From Maricaulis sp963976135 (GTDB lineage: Bacteria > Pseudomonadota > Alphaproteobacteria > Caulobacterales > Maricaulaceae), in assembly GCF_963976135.1 (NCBI RefSeq), contig NZ_CAXBKN010000004.1, forward strand, positions 1 through 49,415: a stretch of 49,415 nucleotides of DNA. The letters are read 5' to 3'. The position numbers and the translations under genes are program-made. Position 1 is the stretch's first letter; every line of letters begins with the position of its first letter. This document shows, in pieces, positions 42,129 through 49,415 of the stretch. The notes under the pieces were generated by a model that was given only the letters and a program-made list of their open reading frames with translations, was not told the DNA's origin and did no database searches.

Positions 42129-42437
42129 TTGTTTTCTCCTGCCGGTTGAATCGCTGGCGAGTCGTGGGCACCAGCTTACAAACATTTCACCCTGCGCCGC
42201 AAAGTTGCCATATTTTCGGCCCGTTCGCGCCGCACCGCACGGCCACGGTTTGCCTGTCGATCGGCCGCATCAACGCTCTGGGTCTTGGTTTTAAACAGCC
42301 CCCCCAGCCCCCCGGATCAAGAGCAGCGAGCCGGTCGACACCTTTCCAGGAATTTGTAATTTTGTGACCGGCCTTCGCGCTGGCCAAGCGGCCTGCACCG
42401 CGCTAACGCTAGGGTCTGCAATTTGTGAGCGCTACCC

Positions 42438-43175
42438 ATGCTGGTTGCCGACCATTTGGTGAAGGAATTCGGAGGCCTGCGGGCCGTCGATGATGTCAGC
42501 TTCAGCCTTGAGCGCGGAGAGGTGCTCGGCTTTCTCGGCCCCAATGGCGCGGGAAAGACCACGACCATGCGCATGCTGGCGGGCTGTCTCGAGCCCGATT
42601 TCGGTTCGGCCCTCATTGCCGGCCATAATTGCGTCCAGGACCGGATCGAGGCGCAATCACGCCTCGGCTATCTCCCCGAGGGTGCGCCAGCCTATCCGGC
42701 GATGACGCCGCGCGCCTTCGTCGCGTTCGGCCTGCAAGTGCGCGGTTTCTCCGGCGATGCCCTCAAGCGGGCGACCGAACTGGCGCTGGATCGCGCCCGG
42801 CTGGGTGCTGCCGCCTCGCAGCCGATCGGGACGTTGTCCAAGGGGTATAAGCGTCGTGCGGCCCTCGCGGCGGCGATCGCCCACGACCCCGCCGTGCTGA
42901 TCCTCGACGAGCCGACCGATGGCCTCGACCCCAATCAGAAGGATGGGGTGCGCGATCTGATTCGTGAAATGGCGCCGGAAAAGGCCATCATCATTTCGAC
43001 CCATATTCTCGACGAAGTCCCGGCCGTGTGCAGCCGGGCGATCATCATCGCCCAGGGCCGGCTCCTGTTTGACGGTCCGCCGCACGCGCTGGAACGCCTG
43101 GCCCCGGAAAATACCATTGAAGCGGCCTTCCGGCATTTGACCGCAGGTCCGCGGGCCATCGGCGAGGCGGCGTGA
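42438..43175 (+). CDS. ABC transporter ATP-binding protein (GldA/NosF-like)
   Basis: A 245-residue ATPase of an ABC-2 exporter. Walker A is GFLGPNGAGKTTTMRML, the Q-loop region is LGYLPEGAPAYPAMTPRAF, the signature IGTLSKGYKRRAALAAAI (LSKGY), Walker B VLILDEPTDGLDPNQ and the H-loop IISTHILDEV. It heads a run of four genes joined by ATGA overlaps (stop overlaps the permease start at 43172). The set matches the Gld-type ABC systems found outside gliding bacteria, where the substrate is unknown. Confidence 0.93.
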   Translation: MLVADHLVKEFGGLRAVDDVSFSLERGEVLGFLGPNGAGKTTTMRMLAGCLEPDFGSALIAGHNCVQDRIEAQSRLGYLPEGAPAYPAMTPRAFVAFGLQVRGFSGDALKRATELALDRARLGAAASQPIGTLSKGYKRRAALAAAIAHDPAVLILDEPTDGLDPNQKDGVRDLIREMAPEKAIIISTHILDEVPAVCSRAIIIAQGRLLFDGPPHALERLAPENTIEAAFRHLTAGPRAIGEAA

Positions 43176-43915
43176 TGGGCTCGCTGATTGCCGTGTATCG
43201 CCGCGAACTGACCGCCTATTTCCAGACTCCGCTGGCCTATGTCTTCCTGGCCGTTTTCGCCTTTGCCGCGCCAGCCTTTGCCTTTCATATCGGCCGCTTT
43301 TTCGACACCAATCGTGCCGATCTCGCGCCCCTGTTCGATTATCTCCCCTGGCTGCTGGTGATCCTGATGCCGGCACTGGCGATGCGCGCCTGGGCCGAAG
43401 AGAGGGATCGCGGGACGCTGGAATTCCTGATGTCGCTGCCCATCCCGCTCTGGGCTTCCACGAGCGGCAAGTTTCTCGCCGCCTGGACAGTGGCCGCCGC
43501 GGCGATCGCCCTGACGGCGCCAATGTGGATCGCCGTCAATTATCTCGGTGAGCCGGACAATATGGCGATCGCGACCGCCTATCTCGGCGCGCTGCTCCTG
43601 GCGGGTGGTTATCTGGCGATCGGCCAGGCCCTGTCGGCGACAACGGCCAACCAGGTCGTCGCCTTCGTGCTGGGCGCTGGAGCCTGCTTCCTGCTGACCA
43701 TGGCTGGCCTGCCGCTGGTCCTGTCGGTGCTGGGCGAGAATGCGCCGGCCGCCCTGTCGGAATTCATCGCCGGGCTGAGTGCGCTCGAACATTATGATGC
43801 GTTTCGCAATGGCGTGATTGATCTGACCGATCTGCTCTATTTCGCCGGCCTGATTCTCGCTTCACTGGCGGCGGCCGGCGTGATGATTGCCGAACAGCGT
43901 GGGGGCGGGCGATGA
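43172..43915 (+). CDS. ABC-2 permease (GldF-like)
   Basis: A 247-residue permease with six hydrophobic segments. It begins IAVYRRELTAYFQTPLAYVF, then LFDYLPWLLVILMPALAMRA with the charged loop WAEERDRGTLEFLMSLPIPL, typical of GldF/NosY-like ABC-2 permeases. The last helix is LYFAGLILASLAAAGVMIAE. It is coupled by ATGA to the ATPase before it and to the GldG-like gene after it. Confidence 0.92.
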   Translation: MMGSLIAVYRRELTAYFQTPLAYVFLAVFAFAAPAFAFHIGRFFDTNRADLAPLFDYLPWLLVILMPALAMRAWAEERDRGTLEFLMSLPIPLWASTSGKFLAAWTVAAAAIALTAPMWIAVNYLGEPDNMAIATAYLGALLLAGGYLAIGQALSATTANQVVAFVLGAGACFLLTMAGLPLVLSVLGENAPAALSEFIAGLSALEHYDAFRNGVIDLTDLLYFAGLILASLAAAGVMIAEQRGGGR

Positions 43916-45756
43916 AAAAGGCGCTCTATCTACCGCTGATGCTGGCCAGCATTGTCGCGATTTTCCTCGCCGGCACATTCCTTTCCGGACAGGTCTTGTC
44001 CGGCGTGCGGGTTGATCTGACCCAGAATGGCCTCTACCGGCTCTCGCCTGGCACACTGGCCGTGATCGACCGTCTCAATGAACCGGTCGAATGGCGTTTC
44101 TATCATTCGCGGGCCGAAGCGGCGCAATATCCCGCGATCCGCAGCTATGCGACTCGGGTGCGCGAATTGCTGCGCGCCTATGAAAAGCAGTCCGGCGGCC
44201 GGATCCGCCTGATCGAGATTGACCCGGCACCCTTCTCCCAGGCCGAAGATGAAGCCCTTGCGGCTGGCCTTGCCGCCCTGCCGACCGATACCGGCGAGCA
44301 GATATTCTTTGGTCTGGTCGCCCGCAATTCGGTGGATGACCAGGCGGTGATCGACCTGTTCGACCAGACCGATGAAGCGCGTCTGGAATATGATCTGACG
44401 CGGCTCATCTCCGATATCGACCGGCCCGAACGCCCGCGTATGGCGATCCTGACCGGCTTGCCGCTCGACCCGAACAGCGGCGCGCCCAACCGTTTTATCG
44501 CCGATCTCGATGACGCCTATGATCTGCAATGGCTAGAGCGCGATTTTGACCGCATACCGGATGCCGCCGCGCTGATGATCATCCATCCCGGTCGGCTTGA
44601 CGAGGGTCAGCTCTACCTGATTGACCAATTCGCCCTGCGCCAGGGTCGCGTGCTGCTGTTTATCGACCCGATGGCCCATATGGCCCTGCGGCCCGGGCTC
44701 GATGGTCTGCCGCCGGTTGATGCCCAGCGGGCTTCGGACCTGCCCATGCTGCTGGCCAATTGGGGTGTCGCCTGGGACAGCGAAAGCGTGGCGATGGACC
44801 GCACGCTCGGCCTGCCTGTCGAGATTATCGATACCGATGGCCGCGCTCGCCGCCGTGCCTATCCCCTCTGGTTTTCCATCGGCAGCGCTCAGATCAACAG
44901 CGAAGACCTGGCAACCGCAACGCTCGATCGCGGCATTAATTTCGGATCGCCGGGCGCTCTCAATTTCCTGCCCGATAGCGGGCTCGACGTGACTGTCCTG
45001 ATGGCCACCAGCCCGGACGGCACTCTCGTCGATGCCGATATCGCAGCGAGCGCTCCCAGCCCGGATGATTTGCTGCGCGATTATCAGGCTGGCCGCGAGC
45101 CGGTCGTTCTGGGGGCGCGCCTGCGAGGCGAAACCGGTTCGGCCTTTCCCGACGGCCCGCCTGCCGCCGACACCATGTTCAGCCCCTCTGACCATCTCAA
45201 TCGCTCGGCGACGGCACTCGACTTGACCGTGGTGGCTGATATCGACTGGCTTGACGACAGTTTCTACCTGCGCAGCGACCCGGCGGCTGGCGACATGATT
45301 GTCGCCGACAATCTCGCCCTGGCGATGAATCTGGTCGATATCGCCGCCGGCGACCCGGCCCTGATTGGACTGCGCTCGCGTGCACCCTCGGCGCGGCCCA
45401 TGACGCGGGTTGATGCCCTGCGGGCCGAGGCTGAGGCGCGCTATGTCGAGATCCAGGACCGGCTCGAGGCGGAAATTGACGCGGCCGAGAGCCGTTTGCA
45501 GGAATTGCTCGGCTCCGGCCAGGCCTCGGGTCTGGCCGATCCGGGCGCCCGCGCCGGCCGTGACGAGGCGATGGCGCTGCGCCAGCAAATCCTGGGCACA
45601 AGGGCGCATTTGCGCGAGGTCGAGCGCGAGTTTCGCCATGATATCGATGCCCTCAATTCCAACCTGCAATTCTGGACAATCGGCGTACCGCCGGCTCTGG
45701 TGGTCCTGTTGGGCCTGGCCGGGGCGCTGACCCGCCGCCGCAGGAGCGCCAAATGA
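43912..45756 (+). CDS. GldG-like auxiliary ABC protein
   Basis: A 614-residue protein with one N-terminal transmembrane helix (LYLPLMLASIVAIFLAGTFL), a long periplasmic region with an ABC-auxiliary/GldG fold, a predicted coiled coil at about 500-580 (EAEARYVEIQDRLEAEIDAA) and a C-terminal helix (IGVPPALVVLLGLAGAL) followed by RRRRSAK. The region near 20-60 reads RVDLTQNGLYRLSPGTLAVI, matching the GldG opening. It probably couples the ABC core to an exported substrate. ATGA overlaps bind it to genes on both sides. Confidence 0.9.
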   Translation: MKKALYLPLMLASIVAIFLAGTFLSGQVLSGVRVDLTQNGLYRLSPGTLAVIDRLNEPVEWRFYHSRAEAAQYPAIRSYATRVRELLRAYEKQSGGRIRLIEIDPAPFSQAEDEALAAGLAALPTDTGEQIFFGLVARNSVDDQAVIDLFDQTDEARLEYDLTRLISDIDRPERPRMAILTGLPLDPNSGAPNRFIADLDDAYDLQWLERDFDRIPDAAALMIIHPGRLDEGQLYLIDQFALRQGRVLLFIDPMAHMALRPGLDGLPPVDAQRASDLPMLLANWGVAWDSESVAMDRTLGLPVEIIDTDGRARRRAYPLWFSIGSAQINSEDLATATLDRGINFGSPGALNFLPDSGLDVTVLMATSPDGTLVDADIAASAPSPDDLLRDYQAGREPVVLGARLRGETGSAFPDGPPAADTMFSPSDHLNRSATALDLTVVADIDWLDDSFYLRSDPAAGDMIVADNLALAMNLVDIAAGDPALIGLRSRAPSARPMTRVDALRAEAEARYVEIQDRLEAEIDAAESRLQELLGSGQASGLADPGARAGRDEAMALRQQILGTRAHLREVEREFRHDIDALNSNLQFWTIGVPPALVVLLGLAGALTRRRRSAK

Positions 45757-46823
45757 GCCGGCCGATGGATCGTCAGAGACTGCGCCAATTGCTGATTACC
45801 GGCGGCGCCGCCATCCTGCTGCTGGCCGCCGGCGCCGGTTCCATCGCGCTACAGATCCAGCGCGACTGGCGCCCCGATGTCAGTGGCCCGGTGCTGCCGG
45901 ACTGGTCGGCGAGTGTGGCCAATGCCCGGGAGATCGAGATTGCCGGCCCGGAGGATCACTTCACCCTGACGCGCAGCGCATCGGGCTGGGTGATGCCGAG
46001 CCGCGATGATCATCCGGTCATTTCGGAACGCCTGGCCGAACTGGACGCCTTTCTTGCCGATTTGAGCTATGTCGGGGCGCGTACAGCCGATCCGGCCAAG
46101 CATGCGCGGCTGGAGCTGGCCGAGGCCGGGCAGCCGGGTGCCGGGACGCGGCTGACCGTGCGCGGTGATGATGGCGCGGTCCTGACCGATATCATGATCG
46201 GCGCCGCCCGCAATGGACGGGTCTATCTGCGCTTTCCCGGCCGGCCGCGAAGTTTTGCGGCCGAGCTTTCCGGCGGGGTCGCGGCGGTCCCGTCTATCGC
46301 CTTGGCCGATGGCTGGATCGATCTTGATTTCCTCGCCCTGGACCCGGCCGATATTGCCCGAACCCTGATCACGCCCGAACGTGGTCCCGCCTATGTGTTC
46401 GAGCGGGCCGGCCGTTCGGCGCGCAATTTCTCGCTGCGTGAACCGGGTGGCTGGCGGCCGATCACTGCCGGTGCCGGCAATGGCCCGTCCGCCGCCCTGT
46501 CACGGATCCGGTTTCGGGATGTGCGCCGGGCCGATCGGCTGCGCGGTGAACCCGTCGGCCGCCATGTCGAAGAGACCTTCTCCGGCTTGCGCGTCAGCCT
46601 TGAAATCCTGGCTCTGGGCGAGACGCGCTGGGCCGTGATCAATGCGGTTGCCCTGACAGATGGCGGCCGCCCGGCAGCCGATGCGATCAATGCCCGCACG
46701 GCGGGATGGGCCTATCTTCTTAGCGATCTCAGCCTCGACCGGCTCCTGCGCCCGCTCGACGAGATTGCCGATTACACGGGAGCGAGTGATGCGTCTGAAC
46801 CAGCTGACGATACCGGTCAGTGA
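45753..46823 (+). CDS. DUF4340 domain protein of the Gld-type operon
   Basis: A 356-residue protein with an N-terminal transmembrane helix (LLITGGAAILLLAAGAGSIA) and a periplasmic DUF4340 region. Recognisable parts are EIEIAGPEDHFTLTRSASGW, VISERLAELDAFLADLSYV and IMIGAARNGRVYLRFPGRP. DUF4340 genes commonly close gldG-type operons. The function is unknown. Its start overlaps the GldG-like stop by ATGA, and its last 35 bases overlap the VOC gene in another frame. Confidence 0.87.
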   Translation: MSRPMDRQRLRQLLITGGAAILLLAAGAGSIALQIQRDWRPDVSGPVLPDWSASVANAREIEIAGPEDHFTLTRSASGWVMPSRDDHPVISERLAELDAFLADLSYVGARTADPAKHARLELAEAGQPGAGTRLTVRGDDGAVLTDIMIGAARNGRVYLRFPGRPRSFAAELSGGVAAVPSIALADGWIDLDFLALDPADIARTLITPERGPAYVFERAGRSARNFSLREPGGWRPITAGAGNGPSAALSRIRFRDVRRADRLRGEPVGRHVEETFSGLRVSLEILALGETRWAVINAVALTDGGRPAADAINARTAGWAYLLSDLSLDRLLRPLDEIADYTGASDASEPADDTGQ

Positions 46824-47169
46824 TATTCCGCGGTCGAAGGATTTCTACCAGCGGCTCGGCTTTCGGCTGCTGGTCGATTCGCCGCATTATTCACGCTTCC
46901 TCGCCCCGGAAGGCGATACGACCTTCTCGCTGCATGTGACGCCGGATCCGGTGGTGCCGGGCGCCGTGGTCTATCTGGAATGCGATGCGCTTGATGATGA
47001 GGTCGCGGCGTTGCAGGCCGAGGGTTTCGAGTTTGAGACCGGGCCGGTAGACACGAGCTGGCTGTGGCGCGAGGCCAGCCTGCGCGATCCCGACGGGCAT
47101 TTGATCAAGCTCTACCATGCCGGCGTCAACCGGATCGATCCGCCCTGGCGGGTCAAGCCGGAGTCCTGA
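46789..47169 (+). CDS. VOC (glyoxalase/bleomycin-resistance) family protein
   Basis: A 126-residue vicinal-oxygen-chelate protein with the usual two beta-alpha-beta-beta-beta units: LNQLTIPVSDIPRSKDFYQR and LGFRL first, then VVYLECDALDDEVAALQAEG and SLRDPDGHLIKLYHAG. The C-terminal half has the conserved metal-site region DPDGHLIKLYH. The start at 46789 lies inside the last 35 bases of the DUF4340 gene. It may act on an aldehyde or ring substrate; none can be named. A frame open to 46660 upstream is rejected as the start. Confidence 0.9.
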   Translation: MRLNQLTIPVSDIPRSKDFYQRLGFRLLVDSPHYSRFLAPEGDTTFSLHVTPDPVVPGAVVYLECDALDDEVAALQAEGFEFETGPVDTSWLWREASLRDPDGHLIKLYHAGVNRIDPPWRVKPES

Positions 47170-47181
47170 TCGCGCGCGGCG

Positions 47182-47664
47182 TCAGCTTTCGTCGACGCTA
47201 TAGCCCGCCTGTTGGCCTTCCCCGACGCGCATCAGCCGGTCGGCGGCGGCGCGGGCAAAGCGCAGGGTCAGGGCCTTGCGCCGGGCCGGGGCGAGGGCGA
47301 GCACGGGGCTTTCGCGGATGATGGCGCCGCCAAAGCCATCGGCGATGATCAGGCCGGCATGCTCGGGGATGACCTCGTGGGGAAAGCGCTGCGAAACGGC
47401 GAAATAGATCCGCTCGCAATAGCCGGTGTAATCATTCCATTTATTGTCGGCGCGGAAATCGGCAATGCCTGATTTCACCTCGATAATGGTGATCTCGCCC
47501 TTGCGGCCGATGGCGGCGAGATCGGCGCGGCGGCCATCGGGCAGGGAGAATTCCGGGATCGCGGAAAACCCCATCTGCCACAGCAGGCGTGCCGCGCCGC
47601 GCATCAGCGCCTGGGCATCATCGATCTGCGGATTGCGGTCGGAGGCGACGTCGGAAAGGTCCAT
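47182..47664 (-). CDS. mmcB: MmcB-family DNA repair protein
   Basis: A 160-residue nuclease-fold protein of the MmcB (DUF1052) family, which in Caulobacter is induced by mitomycin C and needed for resistance to it. The core is LPDGRRADLAAIGRKGEITI followed by IEVKSGIADF, containing the D...ExK pattern of PD-(D/E)XK nucleases, then KWNDYTGYCERIYFAVSQRF. I chose the ATG at 47664 because the frame continues upstream across an SOS box; starting there keeps the operator outside the gene. The box lies 12-26 bases before it. It diverges from the metallopeptidase gene. Confidence 0.9.
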   Translation of the reverse strand: MDLSDVASDRNPQIDDAQALMRGAARLLWQMGFSAIPEFSLPDGRRADLAAIGRKGEITIIEVKSGIADFRADNKWNDYTGYCERIYFAVSQRFPHEVIPEHAGLIIADGFGGAIIRESPVLALAPARRKALTLRFARAAADRLMRVGEGQQAGYSVDES

Positions 47665-47675
47665 ACTGTCAGTTT

Positions 47676-47690
47676 GTTCGTTTTTTGTTC
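47676..47690 (-). promoter_or_regulatory. LexA (SOS) box of the alphaproteobacterial type
   Basis: GTTCGTTTTTTGTTC matches the alphaproteobacterial LexA operator GTTC-N7-GTTC exactly (minus strand GAAC-N7-GAAC). It lies 11 bases before the mmcB ATG and about 99 bases before the metallopeptidase gene on the other strand, so it most directly governs mmcB. Confidence 0.85.
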
Positions 47691-47788
47691 GCCTGACAAG
47701 TTGCCGGCCCCACTTCGCGGCGGCATTGGAGCGTGCACTGGGGGGCAATCCCGGCTAGAGGCGTCTCAGCAAAATCGGATATTGCCTC

Positions 47789-48196
47789 ATGACCACAATC
47801 GCCAATCTGATGCCGCCGACCCTGTCGGACTTTGAAATCCTTGCCCGGAGCGCCTGGGAAGGCCTGCCCGAGGCCTATCGGGCCCTGTGCGGTCATGTCG
47901 AGCTCTTCGTTGCCGATTTCGCCGACGCAGAAATGCTCGAGGCGGTCGGGCTGGAGGACCCCTTCGAGCTGAGCGGTCTCTATATGGGCGTGGATCTGAC
48001 CCAGCAATCCAGTCTCGACCCGGCACCGGAAGCCTCGCGTGTCTTCCTGTTCCGGCGGCCGATTCTGGATGAATGGGCCGAGCGCGAGACGGTCACCCTT
48101 GGTGAATTGGTCAGCCATGTCCTGGTGCATGAAATCGGGCATCATTTCGGATTGTCCGATGAGGACATGCATAAAATTGAGGACTCAGAGGGCTAG
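47789..48196 (+). CDS. Minimal zinc metallopeptidase (Zincin_1/MMP-like)
   Basis: A 135-residue single-domain protein with the zinc site HEIGHHFGLSDEDM near residue 113 and the flanking helix ETVTLGELVSHVLV. This is the minimal Zincin_1 (PF06262-type) family: HExxH plus a downstream acidic ligand. No signal peptide is present, so it is probably cytoplasmic. Substrates of the family are unknown. It shares the 124-base divergent region with mmcB and its SOS box, but the operator is distant, so damage induction of this gene is only possible. Confidence 0.92.
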   Translation: MTTIANLMPPTLSDFEILARSAWEGLPEAYRALCGHVELFVADFADAEMLEAVGLEDPFELSGLYMGVDLTQQSSLDPAPEASRVFLFRRPILDEWAERETVTLGELVSHVLVHEIGHHFGLSDEDMHKIEDSEG

Positions 48197-48302
48197 GCGG
48201 CCTTCGAGTCCTGAAAGGTGGGTTTGGCCGTAACCGTTTGGCCGGGAACCTGCAAATCCGGACTCGGGCCGCAAATCCGGACAGCATGTGTTAACGAGAC
48301 GT

Positions 48303-48336
48303 AAAAAAACGCCCGCTGGTTGACCAGCGGGCGTTT
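48303..48336 (-). terminator. Rho-independent terminator of trmD-rplS
   Basis: A perfect 10-bp stem CGCCCGCTGG (48310-48319) with CCAGCGGGCG (48324-48333), loop TTGA, is flanked on the minus strand by a run of seven T (48309-48303). It lies 25 bases after the rplS stop. On the plus strand three T follow, so it may also end the metallopeptidase transcript. Confidence 0.93.
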
Positions 48337-48360
48337 CCTGTTCGGTAAGGAAGAGAGGGT

Positions 48361-48759
48361 TTAGCCCTTCTTCTTTGGCTCGCGCTTGACGATGCCGCGA
48401 CCAGTGGTGCGCTCGGTGATCCGGGCCGACTTGCCGCGACGATCGCGCAGATAATACAGCTTGGCGCGGCGAACCTTGCCCTTGCGGACAATCTCGATCT
48501 TTTCGACGTTCGGCGAATACATCGGGAAGACGCGTTCGACACCTTCACCGAAGGAAATCTTGCGGACGGTGTAGCTCTCATTGAGCCCGCCGCCATTGCG
48601 CGCGATGCAGACGCCTTCATAGGCCTGGACGCGTTCGCGTTCGCCTTCCTTGATGCGCACGTGAACGCGCAGCGTATCGCCAGCGGCGAAATCAGGCAGG
48701 ACCTTGTCGCCGAGGACGCGGGTCGCTTCTTCTTGTTCGATCTGCTGGATCGTGTTCAT
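48361..48759 (-). CDS. rplS: 50S ribosomal protein L19
   Basis: A 132-residue ribosomal protein at the 30S-50S interface. The family core reads FAAGDTLRVHVRIKEGERER followed by VQAYEGVCIAR, then SYTVRKISFGEGVERVFPMY and KVRRAKLYYLRDRRGKSARI. The extended C-terminus (TTGRGIVKREPKKKG) is rich in Lys and Arg. I chose the ATG at 48759 (MNTIQQIEQE), which overlaps the trmD stop by ATGA; a longer frame is open to 48906 but lies inside trmD. A strong terminator follows. Confidence 0.98.
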   Translation of the reverse strand: MNTIQQIEQEEATRVLGDKVLPDFAAGDTLRVHVRIKEGERERVQAYEGVCIARNGGGLNESYTVRKISFGEGVERVFPMYSPNVEKIEIVRKGKVRRAKLYYLRDRRGKSARITERTTGRGIVKREPKKKG

Positions 48760-49415
48760 CGCGCATTCTCCTTGCGCCCCAGGAACCGGGACCAAAGGTC
48801 CGGTCGGCGCTTCTTCGTTATCTCTTCCGCTTGCTGCCGGCGCCAGGCCTCGATCTGGCCGTGATGCCCCGACAACAGGACTTCGGGGATCTCCCTGTCC
48901 TCCCAAACGCGCGGTCGCGTATAGTGAGGATATTCAAGGAGGTCGCCCTCGAAACTCTCATCTTCGGCCGAGGCCGGGTCACCCAGCACGCCGGGTAGCA
49001 ATCGCACGCAGGCTTCGATGAGAAGCTGTGCGGCGACTTCGCCCCCGGCCAGCACGGCATCGCCGACACTGACCTCTTCCATGTCGCGTGCTTCAATGAC
49101 CCTTTGATCGAGGCCTTCGAAGCGTCCGCAAAACACGGCAATACCGGGACCAGCCGCCCATTCCCGCACTCGCGCTTGAGAAAGAGGCCGTCCCCGGGGT
49201 GTCAAATAGATCAACGGCCGTTTCTCACCACTCCAGCGAGACTGCACCGCATCGATCGCCGCTGCCGCCACATCAGGCCGGAGCACCATACCAGCACCCC
49301 CGCCAGACGGAGTATCGTCAACGGAGCGGTGCTTATGACGGGAAAACTCGCGGATGTCCACAGCTTCAAGCGCCCAAAGCCCACGATTCGCAGCGGCCCC
49401 GATCAGCGACACCCC
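48756..49415 (-). CDS. trmD: tRNA (guanine-37-N1)-methyltransferase, N-terminus beyond window
   Basis: TrmD methylates G37 of tRNAs to prevent frameshifting. About 219 residues are visible; the usual first 20 or so (LTLFPE...FPG region) lie beyond the right edge, as the frame enters reading GVSLIGAAANRGLWALEAVD. Motifs are DDTPSGGGAGMVLRPDV, LIYLTPRGRPLSQ, FCGRFEGLDQRVIE and VGDAVLAGGEVAAQLLIEA, and then LLEYPHYTRPRVWED with PEVLLSGHHGQIEAWRR (SPOUT knot). It runs directly into rplS with an ATGA overlap. Confidence 0.97.
   Translation of the reverse strand, partial: GVSLIGAAANRGLWALEAVDIREFSRHKHRSVDDTPSGGGAGMVLRPDVAAAAIDAVQSRWSGEKRPLIYLTPRGRPLSQARVREWAAGPGIAVFCGRFEGLDQRVIEARDMEEVSVGDAVLAGGEVAAQLLIEACVRLLPGVLGDPASAEDESFEGDLLEYPHYTRPRVWEDREIPEVLLSGHHGQIEAWRRQQAEEITKKRRPDLWSRFLGRKENAR

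Noticed and set aside
42290..42340. C-rich stretch upstream of the Gld-type operon as a third C-loop RNA
   Set aside because: The two C-runs (near 42299-42317) do not sit in clear hairpin loops; only a weak CTGGG/CCCAG pairing was found, in which the C-run is partly paired.
44533..45669. 378-codon minus-strand open frame over the GldG-like gene
   Set aside because: Shadow of a gene tied by ATGA overlaps to its neighbours; no ribosome site.
48293..48307. Possible CtrA site (TTAA-N7-TAAA) upstream of the terminator
   Set aside because: The half-site spacing leaves TAAA instead of TTAA, and it lies between a stop codon and a terminator rather than before a gene.

Overview
The window is about 49.4 kb of GC-rich (low-to-mid 60s % by eye), densely coded chromosome with one tRNA gene. 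I saw no insertion sequence, prophage, plasmid or CRISPR signature. The gene content points to an alphaproteobacterium of the Caulobacterales/Maricaulales type (Hyphomonadaceae or Maricaulaceae-like). The pointers are a giant NAD-dependent glutamate dehydrogenase, an mmcB gene under an alphaproteobacterial GTTC-N7-GTTC SOS box, a DUF2794 protein, an ftsK-lolA pair, a large UbiH-type hydroxylase and a CtrA-like TTAA-N7-TTAC site. The genus is an inference.

Layout. 1-1344: a truncated L,D-transpeptidase (minus) diverges from an OmpR-family response regulator. 1379-6260: a minus-strand block ftsK, lolA, a conserved hypothetical gene and xthA, with a probable structured small RNA between lolA and the hypothetical gene. 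6367-10485: a ubiH-like gene, a DsrE protein, the ybbN-trm112-DUF971 operon, a ProX-type deacylase and tRNA-Gly(GCC). 10486-14459: a mostly empty tract, then a lysR-xre pair divergent from a four-gene operon whose genes overlap by ATGA; this is the most accessory-looking part. 14460-19750: a second C-rich multi-hairpin intergenic segment, then the 1641-residue GDH. 19817-28138: a dienelactone-hydrolase-like gene and the run rsmB-rpe-heparinase-capD-like-purH. 28247-35633: an SDHAF4 homologue, a secreted proline-rich protein, pyrF, a LysE exporter, a short-chain dehydrogenase, glutaminase, argG and a histidine-kinase-like membrane protein with a degenerate ATPase domain. 35711-41710: a lipoprotein histidine phosphatase, thpR, tesA divergent from a ybbA/ybbP-type ABC system, and a Bax-inhibitor-1 protein. 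41793-47169: a DUF2794 protein and a coupled Gld-type ABC operon ending in a VOC protein. 47182-49415: mmcB under an SOS box, a minimal zinc metallopeptidase, and trmD-rplS running off the right edge.

Most genes are housekeeping: division and chromosome segregation, lipoprotein sorting, ubiquinone, purine, pyrimidine and arginine synthesis, glutamate catabolism, rRNA/tRNA modification and DNA repair. The least explained items are: (1) two intergenic segments (2885-3112 minus and 14578-14712 plus) that each fold into three successive hairpins with runs of C exposed in the loops, resembling anti-Shine-Dalgarno small RNAs; (2) the lysR/xre-controlled operon with two GNAT-like proteins and an isochorismatase-fold protein lacking the catalytic Cys and Lys; (3) the membrane histidine-kinase homologue without a recognisable ATP-binding N box or G1 box. 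Functions come from reading motifs and family resemblance only; no database search was run.
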